A stretch of 64,000 nt of DNA from Nocardioides donggukensis (GTDB taxonomy: Bacteria; Actinomycetota; Actinomycetes; Propionibacteriales; Nocardioidaceae). Every line of letters starts with the position of its first letter. Position 1 is the first letter of the stretch. The stretch covers positions 124,001 through 188,000 of the forward strand of contig NZ_JACYXZ010000003.1 of assembly GCF_014842875.1 (NCBI RefSeq). Reading direction: 5' to 3'. This document shows, in pieces, positions 19,196 through 26,357 of this stretch. A program made the translations under genes and the position numbers. The notes under the pieces were generated by a model that ran no database searches, was not told the origin of the DNA, and was given only the letters and a program-made list of their open reading frames with translations.

Positions 19196-20056
19196 ATGGC
19201 GTCGGGTTTCTGGGAGCAGGTGGTGGCGGACGGCCTCCAGGTCCCCACCGACCGTCCCCTGGGCGAGCTGACGGCCGAGCTGACGACGATGCTCGGCAGC
19301 ACCGACCCCGCGCTCCGGGAGGGGTGCGCCCTCGAGCTGCTGTCGACGTGGCTGGACCGCGGTGTGTACGACGACCTGCTCGTCGGCCTCGGCGACGGCA
19401 TGACCGCCGGGCTCGACGTGGGGCTCGGGGAGTCCGGCACCGACACGGTGTTCCGCCGCAGCTTCTCCGCGCTGCTGCTCGGCAGGTGCATCGCGCGGGA
19501 CAACGTGCGGCAGCTGCTGCCGGTGAGCCGGGTGCTGACCTGGGGCGACCGGCTGGCCGCGTGGTACGTCCGCGAGCAGGACCTGCGCGGCTTCGTGCCG
19601 GGCAAGGGCTGGGCGCACGCCGCGGCGCACGGAGCCGACGCGCTGGGTGCACTGGCCCGCTCCCCCGGCTTGGCGGCGCCGGAGCTGACGGTCCTCCTCG
19701 ACGTCATCGCCGACCGGCTGCTGCTGCCCGCACCCGGCGTCATGGTCGCCGGCGAGCCCGACCGGATGGCCGCCGCGACGGTCGAGATCCTGCGGCGCGA
19801 CGTCGTACCCCTGCGCGTGCTCGAGCCGTGGGTGTCCCGGCTGGCACTCGGCGCCGACCGGGAGCACGCCTCCGGGGCGGCCAACCCGTTCGAGCGGACG
19901 CACGACGTCGAGGGCTACCTGCGGGCGCTCTACCTGCGGCTCTCGATCGGACAGCCCAGCGCCGACCGGCCGCACCCGGCGGTCCGCCCCGACCTGCTGC
20001 TGGTCCTGGTGGACGCCCTGCGAGCCACGAACCCGGATCTGCGGGGCGGTCGCTAA
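19196..20056 (+). CDS. DUF2785 family protein
   Basis: 286 residues, soluble and helical, resembling DUF2785 proteins (the segment PGKGWAHAAAHGADALGALA is characteristic). The function is unknown. The ATG at 19196 has CAGGAT 7 nt upstream (19184-19189) and no ribosome binding site, so the mRNA is probably leaderless; its promoter is back to back with that of pdtaS. Its stop codon TAA forms part of the -10 element of the next gene. Confidence 0.8.
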   Translation: MASGFWEQVVADGLQVPTDRPLGELTAELTTMLGSTDPALREGCALELLSTWLDRGVYDDLLVGLGDGMTAGLDVGLGESGTDTVFRRSFSALLLGRCIARDNVRQLLPVSRVLTWGDRLAAWYVREQDLRGFVPGKGWAHAAAHGADALGALARSPGLAAPELTVLLDVIADRLLLPAPGVMVAGEPDRMAAATVEILRRDVVPLRVLEPWVSRLALGADREHASGAANPFERTHDVEGYLRALYLRLSIGQPSADRPHPAVRPDLLLVLVDALRATNPDLRGGR

Positions 20057-20059
20057 CCT
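20054..20059 (+). promoter_or_regulatory. -10 element TAACCT overlapping a stop codon
   Basis: TAACCT ends 7 nt before the ATG at 20066 and its first three bases are the stop of the upstream gene. A leaderless start is implied for the thiamine-diphosphate enzyme. Confidence 0.6.
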
Positions 20060-20065
20060 CGCCCC

Positions 20066-21799
20066 ATGAGCGAGACGACGGAGCCGACTGAGACCGCGCG
20101 GCGTACGGACCAGACCACCGCCGAACCGACGGACGGCCAGTCGGAGGGGCCCACGCTCTCCGGCCACGGGGGTGCGCTGGCCGTGGAGGTGGCCCGCTCG
20201 CACGGCGTGGACACGATGTTCACGCTCTCGGGTGCGCACGTGTTCCCGATGTACGACGGCGCGGTGAAGGCCGACCCGCCGATGCGACTGGTCGACGTCC
20301 GGCACGAGCAGACGGCGGCCTTCGCCGCGGAGGCCACCGGCAAGCTGACCCGCACGCCCGGGCTGGCGGTGCTCACGGCCGGGCCGGGCGTCACCAACGG
20401 CCTCAGCGCGATCGCCCAGGCCCAGTTCGCCGGCTCCCCGATGGTGGTCGTCGGCGGCCGGGCGCCGGCCAACCGGTGGGGCAGCGGCAGCCTCCAGGAG
20501 CTGGACCAGCCGCCGATCATCGCCCCGGTCTCCAAGCTGGCCCGCACCCTGCACACCGCGGCCGACATCGTCCCGGGCATGGACGAGGCGTTCCGGGTGG
20601 CCGGGTCGCCGCACCGGGGACCGGTCTTCGTCGACGTCCCCATGGACGAGTTCTTCAACAGCGCGCAGGCGCCCCACCTGGAGGAGGGAGGCCCCCGCGG
20701 CGAGGACCCGGACCCGGAGGCGATCAGCACGATCGCCGAGCTGCTGGGCCGGGCCGAGCGGCCGGTGCTGATCCTCGGCACCGACGTCTGGGCGGACGGA
20801 GCCGAGCAGGCCGCGCTCGACCTGGTCGAGGCCACCGGGCTGCCGGCGATCACCAACGGCATGGGGCGCGGTGTCGTCCCGGGCGGACACCCCCAGCTGG
20901 TGACGAAGGCCCGGGGACAGGCGCTCGGGACCTGCGACCTGGCCATCGTGGTCGGCACCCCGCTCGACTTCCGGCTCGGGTACGGCGTCTTCGGCGGCAA
21001 GGACGGCGCGCCGATGGCCAGCGTCGTGCACGTGGCCGACTCCGCCGGGCAGGTCTCGGGGCACGCCGAGCTGGTCGCCTCCGTGCACGGCGACCTCACG
21101 GCGGTCCTCGACGGGCTGCGCGACGCCGTCGACCAGCTGGTGCGGCGACCCGACTGGGGGCCGTGGGTGAGCGGGCTCCAAGAGACCGTGGCCGCCGCCG
21201 TCGCCCGGGACCGGCTGCTGCTCGACGCCGAGGCGGACCCGATCCACCCGGCACGCATCTACGGCGAGCTGGTGCCGCGGCTGGCCGACGACGCGGTGGT
21301 GATCGGGGACGGCGGCGACTTCGTCAGCTTCGCCGGCAAGTTCGTCGAGCCGAAGCGGCCCGGCTGCTGGCTCGACCCCGGTCCGTACGGCTGCCTCGGC
21401 GCCGGGCTGGGTGCCGCGATGGCGGCCCGGATCGCCCGGCCCTCCTCGCAGGTGGTGCTGCTGCTCGGCGACGGGGCGGCCGGGTTCTCGCTGATGGACG
21501 TCGACTCCCTGGTCCGGCAGGACCTGCCGGTGGTCATGGTCTGCGGCAACAACTCCGCCTGGGGGTTGGAGAAGGGCCCGATGCAGATGCTCTACGGGTA
21601 CGACGTGGCCGCCGACCTGGCGCCGCGCACGCGGTACGACGAGGTGGTCAAGGCCCTCGGCGGCGCCGGGGAGACCGTGAGCGACCCGCGGCAGATCGGG
21701 GCGGCGCTGGACCGGGCCTTCGCCTCGGGCGTGCCGTACCTGGTCAACGTGATCACCGACGTCGAGGCCGCCTACCCGCGCGCCACCTTCGGCATCTGA
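20066..21799 (+). CDS. Thiamine-diphosphate enzyme, acetolactate synthase-like
   Basis: 577 residues with the three-domain pyruvate-oxidase/acetolactate-synthase fold. The N-terminal PYR domain has the catalytic Glu in DVRHEQTAAFAAEATGK and the AGPGVTNGL loop. A central FAD/ADP-like domain follows, and the C-terminal PP domain has GDGAAGFSLMDVDSLVRQDLPVVMVCGNN, the GDG...NN motif that binds Mg-thiamine diphosphate. No regulatory-subunit gene follows, so a catabolic role (for example oxalyl-CoA or 2-hydroxyacyl-CoA decarboxylase/lyase type) is as likely as branched-chain amino acid synthesis. A GNAT gene follows after 2 nt. Confidence 0.85.
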   Translation: MSETTEPTETARRTDQTTAEPTDGQSEGPTLSGHGGALAVEVARSHGVDTMFTLSGAHVFPMYDGAVKADPPMRLVDVRHEQTAAFAAEATGKLTRTPGLAVLTAGPGVTNGLSAIAQAQFAGSPMVVVGGRAPANRWGSGSLQELDQPPIIAPVSKLARTLHTAADIVPGMDEAFRVAGSPHRGPVFVDVPMDEFFNSAQAPHLEEGGPRGEDPDPEAISTIAELLGRAERPVLILGTDVWADGAEQAALDLVEATGLPAITNGMGRGVVPGGHPQLVTKARGQALGTCDLAIVVGTPLDFRLGYGVFGGKDGAPMASVVHVADSAGQVSGHAELVASVHGDLTAVLDGLRDAVDQLVRRPDWGPWVSGLQETVAAAVARDRLLLDAEADPIHPARIYGELVPRLADDAVVIGDGGDFVSFAGKFVEPKRPGCWLDPGPYGCLGAGLGAAMAARIARPSSQVVLLLGDGAAGFSLMDVDSLVRQDLPVVMVCGNNSAWGLEKGPMQMLYGYDVAADLAPRTRYDEVVKALGGAGETVSDPRQIGAALDRAFASGVPYLVNVITDVEAAYPRATFGI

Positions 21800-21801
21800 G
21801 G

Positions 21802-22290
21802 ATGCTGCTGCGCCGCGCCGTGCCGGCCGACCTCGAGCGGATCGGGGAGATCACGGTGGCGGCGTACGCCCCGTTCCTCGGCGGCCCGGAGGACTCCTAC
21901 GCCGACCGGCTGCGCGACGCCGCCAGCCGGCACCGGGAGGCGGAGCTGTGGGTCGCGGAGGAGGAGGGCGTCGTGCTCGGCAGCGTGACCGTCTGTCCGC
22001 CCGGCTCCCCGTGGCGGGAGCTGGCCCGCGCCGAGGAGGGCGAGTTCCGAATGCTGTCCGTGGCGCCGACCGCGCACGGCCGTGGCGTGGGGGCGGCGCT
22101 GGTGCGGCTGGCCCTGGACCGGGCCCGCGAGCAGCAGGCCCGCCGGGTGGTGATCTCGAGCCTGCCGGTGATGAGCGCGGCGCACCGGCTCTACGAGCGG
22201 CTCGGCTTCACCCGGGCGCCGGAGCGGGACTGGAGTCCGCTGCCGGGGGTGGGCCTGATCGCCTACACCCTCCCCCTCGACCCGTCGTGA
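21802..22290 (+). CDS. GNAT family N-acetyltransferase
   Basis: 162 residues with the acetyl-CoA binding motif A in EFRMLSVAPTAHGRGVGAALVRLAL (R/Q-x-x-G-x-G/A as HGRGVGAA) and motif B in SAAHRLYERLGFTRAP. The substrate is unknown. It starts 2 nt after the thiamine-diphosphate enzyme stop and is part of the same transcript. Confidence 0.87.
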   Translation: MLLRRAVPADLERIGEITVAAYAPFLGGPEDSYADRLRDAASRHREAELWVAEEEGVVLGSVTVCPPGSPWRELARAEEGEFRMLSVAPTAHGRGVGAALVRLALDRAREQQARRVVISSLPVMSAAHRLYERLGFTRAPERDWSPLPGVGLIAYTLPLDPS

Positions 22291-22323
22291 GTGTCGGCGT
22301 GGCGGGTGGACCCGAGCGACGGG

Positions 22324-22683
22324 TCAGGTGAGGCGGGCGAGGAACCGGTCGGCGTCGACGACGACCCGGGTGATCTCGCCGGAGCCGACCAGCTTCCCGC
22401 CCGACCGGGCGGAGACCGTGAACCGGTGCAGCCGGCCGTCGACGTAGGTGTCCGAGGCGGTCACCTCGACCTCGGCGCCCACCGCGCTGGCGCCGGAGTG
22501 CTCCAGCGAGACCCGGGTGCCCACCGAGGTGCTGCCGGCGCCCAGGGCGGGGTCGATCGCGGCGCAGGTGGCCGCCTCGCACCACGCCAGCAGCCGCGGG
22601 GTGGCCAGCACCGGCAGCGTCCCGGAGCCGAGCGCGCTCGCGGTGTCGTCGTCGGTCACGGTGAAGGTCAGCGTGGCGTCCAT
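22324..22683 (-). CDS. Hotdog-fold thioesterase (FlK-like)
   Basis: 119 residues of the fluoroacetyl-CoA-specific thioesterase-like hotdog family: TPRLLAWCEAATCAAID, then STSVGTRVSLEHSGASAVG, with the Thr/Glu/His region that corresponds to the FlK catalytic residues. A substrate other than fluoroacetyl-CoA is likely, as the family is broad. The ATG at 22683 has TAGACT 8 nt upstream (22691-22696), consistent with a leaderless mRNA. Confidence 0.82.
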   Translation of the reverse strand: MDATLTFTVTDDDTASALGSGTLPVLATPRLLAWCEAATCAAIDPALGAGSTSVGTRVSLEHSGASAVGAEVEVTASDTYVDGRLHRFTVSARSGGKLVGSGEITRVVVDADRFLARLT

Positions 22684-22720
22684 GTCGGGCAGTCTAGGAA
22701 CGCGGGCCCCCGAGATGCAG

Positions 22721-22746
22721 CGAGCCCCCGACGCCCAGGGGGCTCG
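22721..22746 (-). terminator. Hairpin terminator after the bL37 gene
   Basis: CGAGCCCCC (22721-22729) pairs with GGGGGCTCG (22738-22746), 9 bp around an 8-nt loop, 23 nt after the bL37 stop. It separates bL37 from the thioesterase promoter. Confidence 0.75.
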
Positions 22747-22768
22747 GGGGCTCAGCAGACCGCATCGG

Positions 22769-22843
22769 TCAGGCGTTGGGGCGCTTGCCGTGGTTCGCGC
22801 CCTTCTTCTTGCGAGCGCGGCGCTTGCGTCCGGTCTTGCCCAT
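22769..22843 (-). CDS. 50S ribosomal protein bL37, 24 residues
   Basis: A tiny basic protein, MGKTGRKRRARKKKGANHGK followed by RPNA. The composition and the C-terminal ANHGKRPNA match the actinobacterial large-subunit protein bL37 first seen in mycobacterial ribosome structures. The ATG at 22843 has a perfect GGAGG ribosome binding site 9 nt upstream, and a terminator follows the stop. It lies just downstream of the sigR-rsrA pair, as in mycobacteria next to sigH-rshA. It is too short for normal gene finding. Confidence 0.9.
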   Translation of the reverse strand: MGKTGRKRRARKKKGANHGKRPNA

Positions 22844-22936
22844 GGTGTCCTCCTGGAGTGATCGCAGCCGTCATCTTCTCAGGTCGCGGGCCGCTCCGCG
22901 AATCGGGTCCGACCCGGGGCACCCCGCACGGGTGTC

Positions 22937-23227
22937 TCAGGCGTCGCCGATGCGGACCTGCACCTCGTGGATCCTCAGCAGCACCCGCTGCCGGAGGTCC
23001 TCGGGGGCGGTCTCGGAGCAGGAGCGGGCCACCACGGCCTTCACGGTGCGCTCGAGGTCGTACTCACGCAGGCAGGGGGCGCACTCCTCGAGGTGCAGCT
23101 GCACCTCGGCGCAGTCCTTCTGGTCCAGCTCGTTGTCGATGAGGTAGACGATGCGCTCGAGGTACTCCACGCACTCGCCCTTGCTGGGCTGGTCGCCCTG
23201 CTGGTCCTGGGGCAGGTCCGCACTCAT
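22937..23227 (-). CDS. rsrA: RsrA/RshA-type zinc anti-sigma factor
   Basis: 96-residue redox-sensitive anti-sigma factor that holds SigR until thiol oxidation ejects its zinc. The ZAS motif His45-x3-Cys49-x2-Cys52 (HLEECAPC) is intact, with Cys19 in [18 protein letters not shown] as the fourth ligand candidate and an extra Cys39. The ATG at 23227 overlaps the sigR stop by 4 nt, giving 1:1 coupled synthesis. Confidence 0.93.
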   Translation of the reverse strand: MSADLPQDQQGDQPSKGECVEYLERIVYLIDNELDQKDCAEVQLHLEECAPCLREYDLERTVKAVVARSCSETAPEDLRQRVLLRIHEVQVRIGDA

Positions 23228-23853
23228 GCCTTCCCCCTCTCCCGGCCGACGGTGAGCAGGTCGTTCTCGCGTACGTAGCCCTCGAGCATGTCCCGGAGCT
23301 GGCGACGGCCGCGGTGCAGCCGGGACATGACGGTGCCGATGGGGGTGTCCATGATCTCGGCGATCTCCTTGTAGGGGAAGCCCTCGACGTCCGCGAGGTA
23401 GACCGCGAGCCGGAACTCCTCGGGGAGCCGCTGGAGGGCGTCCTTGACCTGCGAGTCCGGCAGGTGCCCGAGCGCCTCGGCCTCGGCGGACTTCAGCCCG
23501 CTCGAGGTGTGCGACTCGGCGCGGTGCAGCTGCCAGTCCTCCACCTCCTCCGACATCGACTGCTGCGGCTCGCGCTGCTTCTTGCGGTAGGAGTTGATGA
23601 AGGTGTTGGTCAGGATCCGGTACAGCCAGGCCTTGAGATTCGTGCCGGGCTTGAACTGGTGGAAGGCCGAGAAGGCCTTCGCGAAGGTCTCCTGGACCAG
23701 GTCCTCCGCGTCCGCGGGGTTCCGGGTCATCCGGAGCGCCGCGGAGTAGAGCTGGTCGAGGAACGGGAGCGCGTCGCGCTCGAAGCGCGCGGAGCGCTCG
23801 GCGTCGGTCTCGGTGGCGACGTCGACGTCGGCACCGGTCAGGGAGTCAGTCAT
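23224..23853 (-). CDS. sigR: ECF sigma factor SigR/SigH (thiol-oxidative stress)
   Basis: 209 residues. Region 2 is [34 protein letters not shown] followed by [23 protein letters not shown]; region 4 is [46 protein letters not shown]. Both are almost those of Streptomyces SigR and mycobacterial SigH. The ATG at 23853 has GGGAGG upstream. A matching SigR promoter lies 57 nt upstream, so it is autoregulated. An N-terminal Thr/Asp tail ([17 protein letters not shown]) is extra. Confidence 0.94.
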   Translation of the reverse strand: MTDSLTGADVDVATETDAERSARFERDALPFLDQLYSAALRMTRNPADAEDLVQETFAKAFSAFHQFKPGTNLKAWLYRILTNTFINSYRKKQREPQQSMSEEVEDWQLHRAESHTSSGLKSAEAEALGHLPDSQVKDALQRLPEEFRLAVYLADVEGFPYKEIAEIMDTPIGTVMSRLHRGRRQLRDMLEGYVRENDLLTVGRERGKA

Positions 23854-23909
23854 CGCCTCCCAGACTAGCGGGGACGTGGGACGGTCCAGTACGGCAAGCA
23901 CGAGGGGAG

Positions 23910-23936
23910 AACAGGAGGCGGGCCGTGACAATTCCC
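23910..23936 (-). promoter_or_regulatory. SigR-dependent autoregulatory promoter of sigR
   Basis: On the minus strand GGGAAT (23936-23931), an 18-nt spacer and GTT (23912-23910) reproduce the known SigR/SigH consensus GGGAAT-N18/19-GTT exactly. Transcription would start near 23903, giving a leader of about 50 nt before the sigR ATG. Confidence 0.8.
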
Positions 23937-23994
23937 CCGATCCCCACCGATGTCACCGAACACGGCGCCGACGGCGGCGCCGGCCGGCGCCCGC

Positions 23995-24627
23995 TCAGCC
24001 GCGGGCGACGTCGCGCACGATCCACTCCAGGGTGGCCTCCACGACCATCGCGACCACGTCGTCGGCGCTCAGCGGGGCCGACTTCGGCACCCGCAGCGAG
24101 TGGTCGGCGAAGGGTACGACGGTCAGGTTGGTCCCGTCCGGGAACTCCTCGGGCGTGCCCATCGGGTCCCGCTCCCCCTGGATGACCAGCGTCGGGACCC
24201 GGGCCGAGACCAGCTCGTCGAGGCGGCTCCTCTCCGGCCGGCCGGGCGGGTGGAGCGGGAACGACAGCGCCAGCAGTCCGGAGGCGCCGAGGGACCGGGC
24301 GCTGCGGGCCGCCGAGCGGGCTCCGGCCGAGCGGCCCCCCAGCACCAGGGGCGTGCGCGGCCGGATCCAGTCCGCCGCGGCGCGCAGCGCGTCGTCCAGG
24401 GTCGCAGGGGCGGTGGCGACCTTGCGCCCGGCGACCTTCCACGGCTGCTCCAGGCGGTGCACGGTGATCCCGTGACCGGGCAGCGACCGGGCCAGGCCCT
24501 CGAGGTCCGGGGTGTCGATCCCGGCGCCGGCGCCGTGGCTGAGCAGCAGCGTCGCCACCGGGTGCCGGGAGCGGTGCGAGACCAGTCGGGCGTCGCCGTG
24601 CGGGGTGGCGATCGTGCGCTCGGTCAT
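23995..24627 (-). CDS. Alpha/beta hydrolase (KANL3/Tex30-like)
   Basis: 210 residues with the alpha/beta-hydrolase nucleophile elbow GGRSAGA (Ser nucleophile), LLLSHGAGAG as the oxyanion loop, the acid in VIQGERD and the catalytic His in FADHSLRVP. It belongs to the KANL3/Tex30 branch of small hydrolases. The substrate is unknown. It lies 7 nt downstream of the SRAP gene on the same strand, so the two are probably cotranscribed. Confidence 0.83.
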   Translation of the reverse strand: MTERTIATPHGDARLVSHRSRHPVATLLLSHGAGAGIDTPDLEGLARSLPGHGITVHRLEQPWKVAGRKVATAPATLDDALRAAADWIRPRTPLVLGGRSAGARSAARSARSLGASGLLALSFPLHPPGRPERSRLDELVSARVPTLVIQGERDPMGTPEEFPDGTNLTVVPFADHSLRVPKSAPLSADDVVAMVVEATLEWIVRDVARG

Positions 24628-24634
24628 CGGCGGG

Positions 24635-25411
24635 TCACTCCTGGGCCTCGAGGGGCTCGAGCAGCTCGGGCCCGTTGTTGCGGACGTTGCTGACCAGCGT
24701 GGAGACCGGGTAGGCCTCCAGCCGGCCCGGGGCGGCCGGCTCGAGCAGCTCCAGCAGGTCGCCCGTGGCCGAGCGGGTCGGGTCCAGCCAGGCCGCCCGA
24801 CGCTCCGGGGGGACCATGAGCGGCATCCGGTCGTGGATGTGGCCGAGGTCGTCCTCGGCCCGGGTGGTGAGCACGGTGCAGGTCCACCGGAACCGGTCCG
24901 GATCGTCGTCGGTCCGGGTCGGGTCCCTCCAGATCTCGTAGAGGCCGGCCATCGCCAGCACCCCGCCGTCCGTGGGCCGGATGAAGAACGGCTGCTTGCG
25001 GGGCTTGCCCGCCGAGGTCAGCTCGCTGGTGGGGTACCACTCGAAGTAGCCGTCCGCCGGCAGCAGGCAGCGCCGGGCCGCGAAGGCGCGGCGGTAGGCC
25101 GGCTTCTCGGCGACGGTCTCCATGCGGGCGTTGATCATCCGGTTGCCGATCGAGGGATCCTTGGCCCACGACGGGACCAGCCCCCAGCGCAGGACCCGCA
25201 GCTGCCGCTCGGCGGGCCGGTCCGGGGGGCTCTCCCCACCGGACTGCTCGGGCTCCCCGCGACGCGGCGGCCGCTCGAGCACGGCGTACACCTCCTTGGT
25301 GGGCGCCACGTTGTAGTCGGGGGCCAGCGGCTCCGCGATCCGGGGCGCCTCGACCTCGAACTCCTCGACGAGGTCCTCCGGCTTGCGCGAGGAGGCGTAG
25401 CGACCGCACAT
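24635..25411 (-). CDS. SRAP family protein (HMCES/YedK), abasic-site shield
   Basis: Forms a covalent thiazolidine link to abasic sites in single-stranded DNA through Cys2 after removal of Met1. Seen: MCGRYAS at the start, Asn34 in DYNVAPT, the catalytic Glu in PADGYFEWYPT, and the His in LGHIHDRMPL. The 258 residues are a full-length bacterial SRAP. TAGGCT at 25418-25423 ends 7 nt before the ATG, so the mRNA is probably leaderless. Confidence 0.93.
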   Translation of the reverse strand: MCGRYASSRKPEDLVEEFEVEAPRIAEPLAPDYNVAPTKEVYAVLERPPRRGEPEQSGGESPPDRPAERQLRVLRWGLVPSWAKDPSIGNRMINARMETVAEKPAYRRAFAARRCLLPADGYFEWYPTSELTSAGKPRKQPFFIRPTDGGVLAMAGLYEIWRDPTRTDDDPDRFRWTCTVLTTRAEDDLGHIHDRMPLMVPPERRAAWLDPTRSATGDLLELLEPAAPGRLEAYPVSTLVSNVRNNGPELLEPLEAQE

Positions 25412-25436
25412 GGCCCCAGCCTAGGGCCGACCGGGG

Positions 25437-26144
25437 TCAGGGGCGGGCGAGCTCGTCGAGCAGCATCGCCGCGGCGTGGTCGGTGGAGGGCAGCCCCTCG
25501 ATCCAGACCCGGGTCGGGAACTCGACGATCGCGAGCATGGTGCGCAGGATCGCGACGCGGCGTCCCAGCTGCGGGTCGCGCTGGGCCACCACCACGATCC
25601 GGTTGGTCCCCAGCCGGCCGATCGTCTCCTCGCCGGAGAACACGGCCCGCGCCCGCTCCCCCAGGCGGACCAGGCGCATCGCCCGCGAGAAGGAGTCGCC
25701 CTCGACCTCCCCGGGACGATCGTCGGGCAGGTCGATGACGATCAGTCCGTGACTCTCCTGGAGGGGCCTCGAGCCGTGCGCCCGCGCGCGGTAGAGCTCG
25801 GAGATCCGGCTCCGCACGTGGGAGAGGCTGGCCAGGCCGGTCAGCGGGTCCTCGCAGGAGAGCTGGTGGAGGTAGGCCAGCGTCGCCTCGCTCCAGGCGA
25901 CGCACATGGTCTGGGTGTCGGCGAAGTCCGGATCGGAGCCGATGGTGGCCTGGGCCGTGGCCCGCAGGCCGGCCAACACCTCGTCGAGGGAGGCACCGTC
26001 GCGGGCGAGGGCCTGGGCGGCCACCTCGCAGGCACGGGTGGAGCCCGATCCCGAGGCCAACGCCTCCCCGACCGCCTCGAACCGTGCCGGGATCCTCGTC
26101 CGCACGTGCTCGGGCAGCTCCAGCGTCGCCTCGGGACCGTCCAT
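25437..26144 (-). CDS. Degenerate GGDEF-like protein, function unknown
   Basis: 235 residues, cytoplasmic. The middle carries DPLTGLASLSHVRSRISELYR, the well known start of GGDEF domains (D-x-L-T-G-L-x-N-R), and LIVIDLPDD where the first metal site would be. The GGDEF signature itself is absent: GRLGTNRIVVVAQRD stands at that place, so no diguanylate cyclase activity is expected. The N-terminal 95 residues are helical and unassigned. The ATG at 26144 is the first after the divergent spacer. It is divergent from the large ECF sigma fusion, which may suggest a functional link. Confidence 0.72.
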   Translation of the reverse strand: MDGPEATLELPEHVRTRIPARFEAVGEALASGSGSTRACEVAAQALARDGASLDEVLAGLRATAQATIGSDPDFADTQTMCVAWSEATLAYLHQLSCEDPLTGLASLSHVRSRISELYRARAHGSRPLQESHGLIVIDLPDDRPGEVEGDSFSRAMRLVRLGERARAVFSGEETIGRLGTNRIVVVAQRDPQLGRRVAILRTMLAIVEFPTRVWIEGLPSTDHAAAMLLDELARP

Positions 26145-26315
26145 GAGCGTCCTACGTGGTCGGTCCACGAAGAAACCCACGGCTGCTCCCCTCGGTCTCA
26201 TGCTCCACGACGAAAGAGACCTCGTCGGTCTCACTGGAGGAACGGCGGTCTGGCCCACCCATGACGCGGTTCGTCCACTTTTTCTCTTCGGCACCCCCCG
26301 GGGTACCCGCCGGTC

Positions 26316-26321
26316 TAGAAT
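26316..26321 (+). promoter_or_regulatory. -10 element TAGAAT of the ECF sigma fusion gene
   Basis: TAGAAT is a near-consensus -10, 37 nt before the GTG at 26358; a start near 26328 leaves room for the GAGGAA ribosome binding site. No clear -35 is present, and it is not an obvious ECF-type promoter. Confidence 0.55.
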
Positions 26322-26357
26322 CCGAGGGTCCCATCGCCATGAGGAACGCTGAGCACC

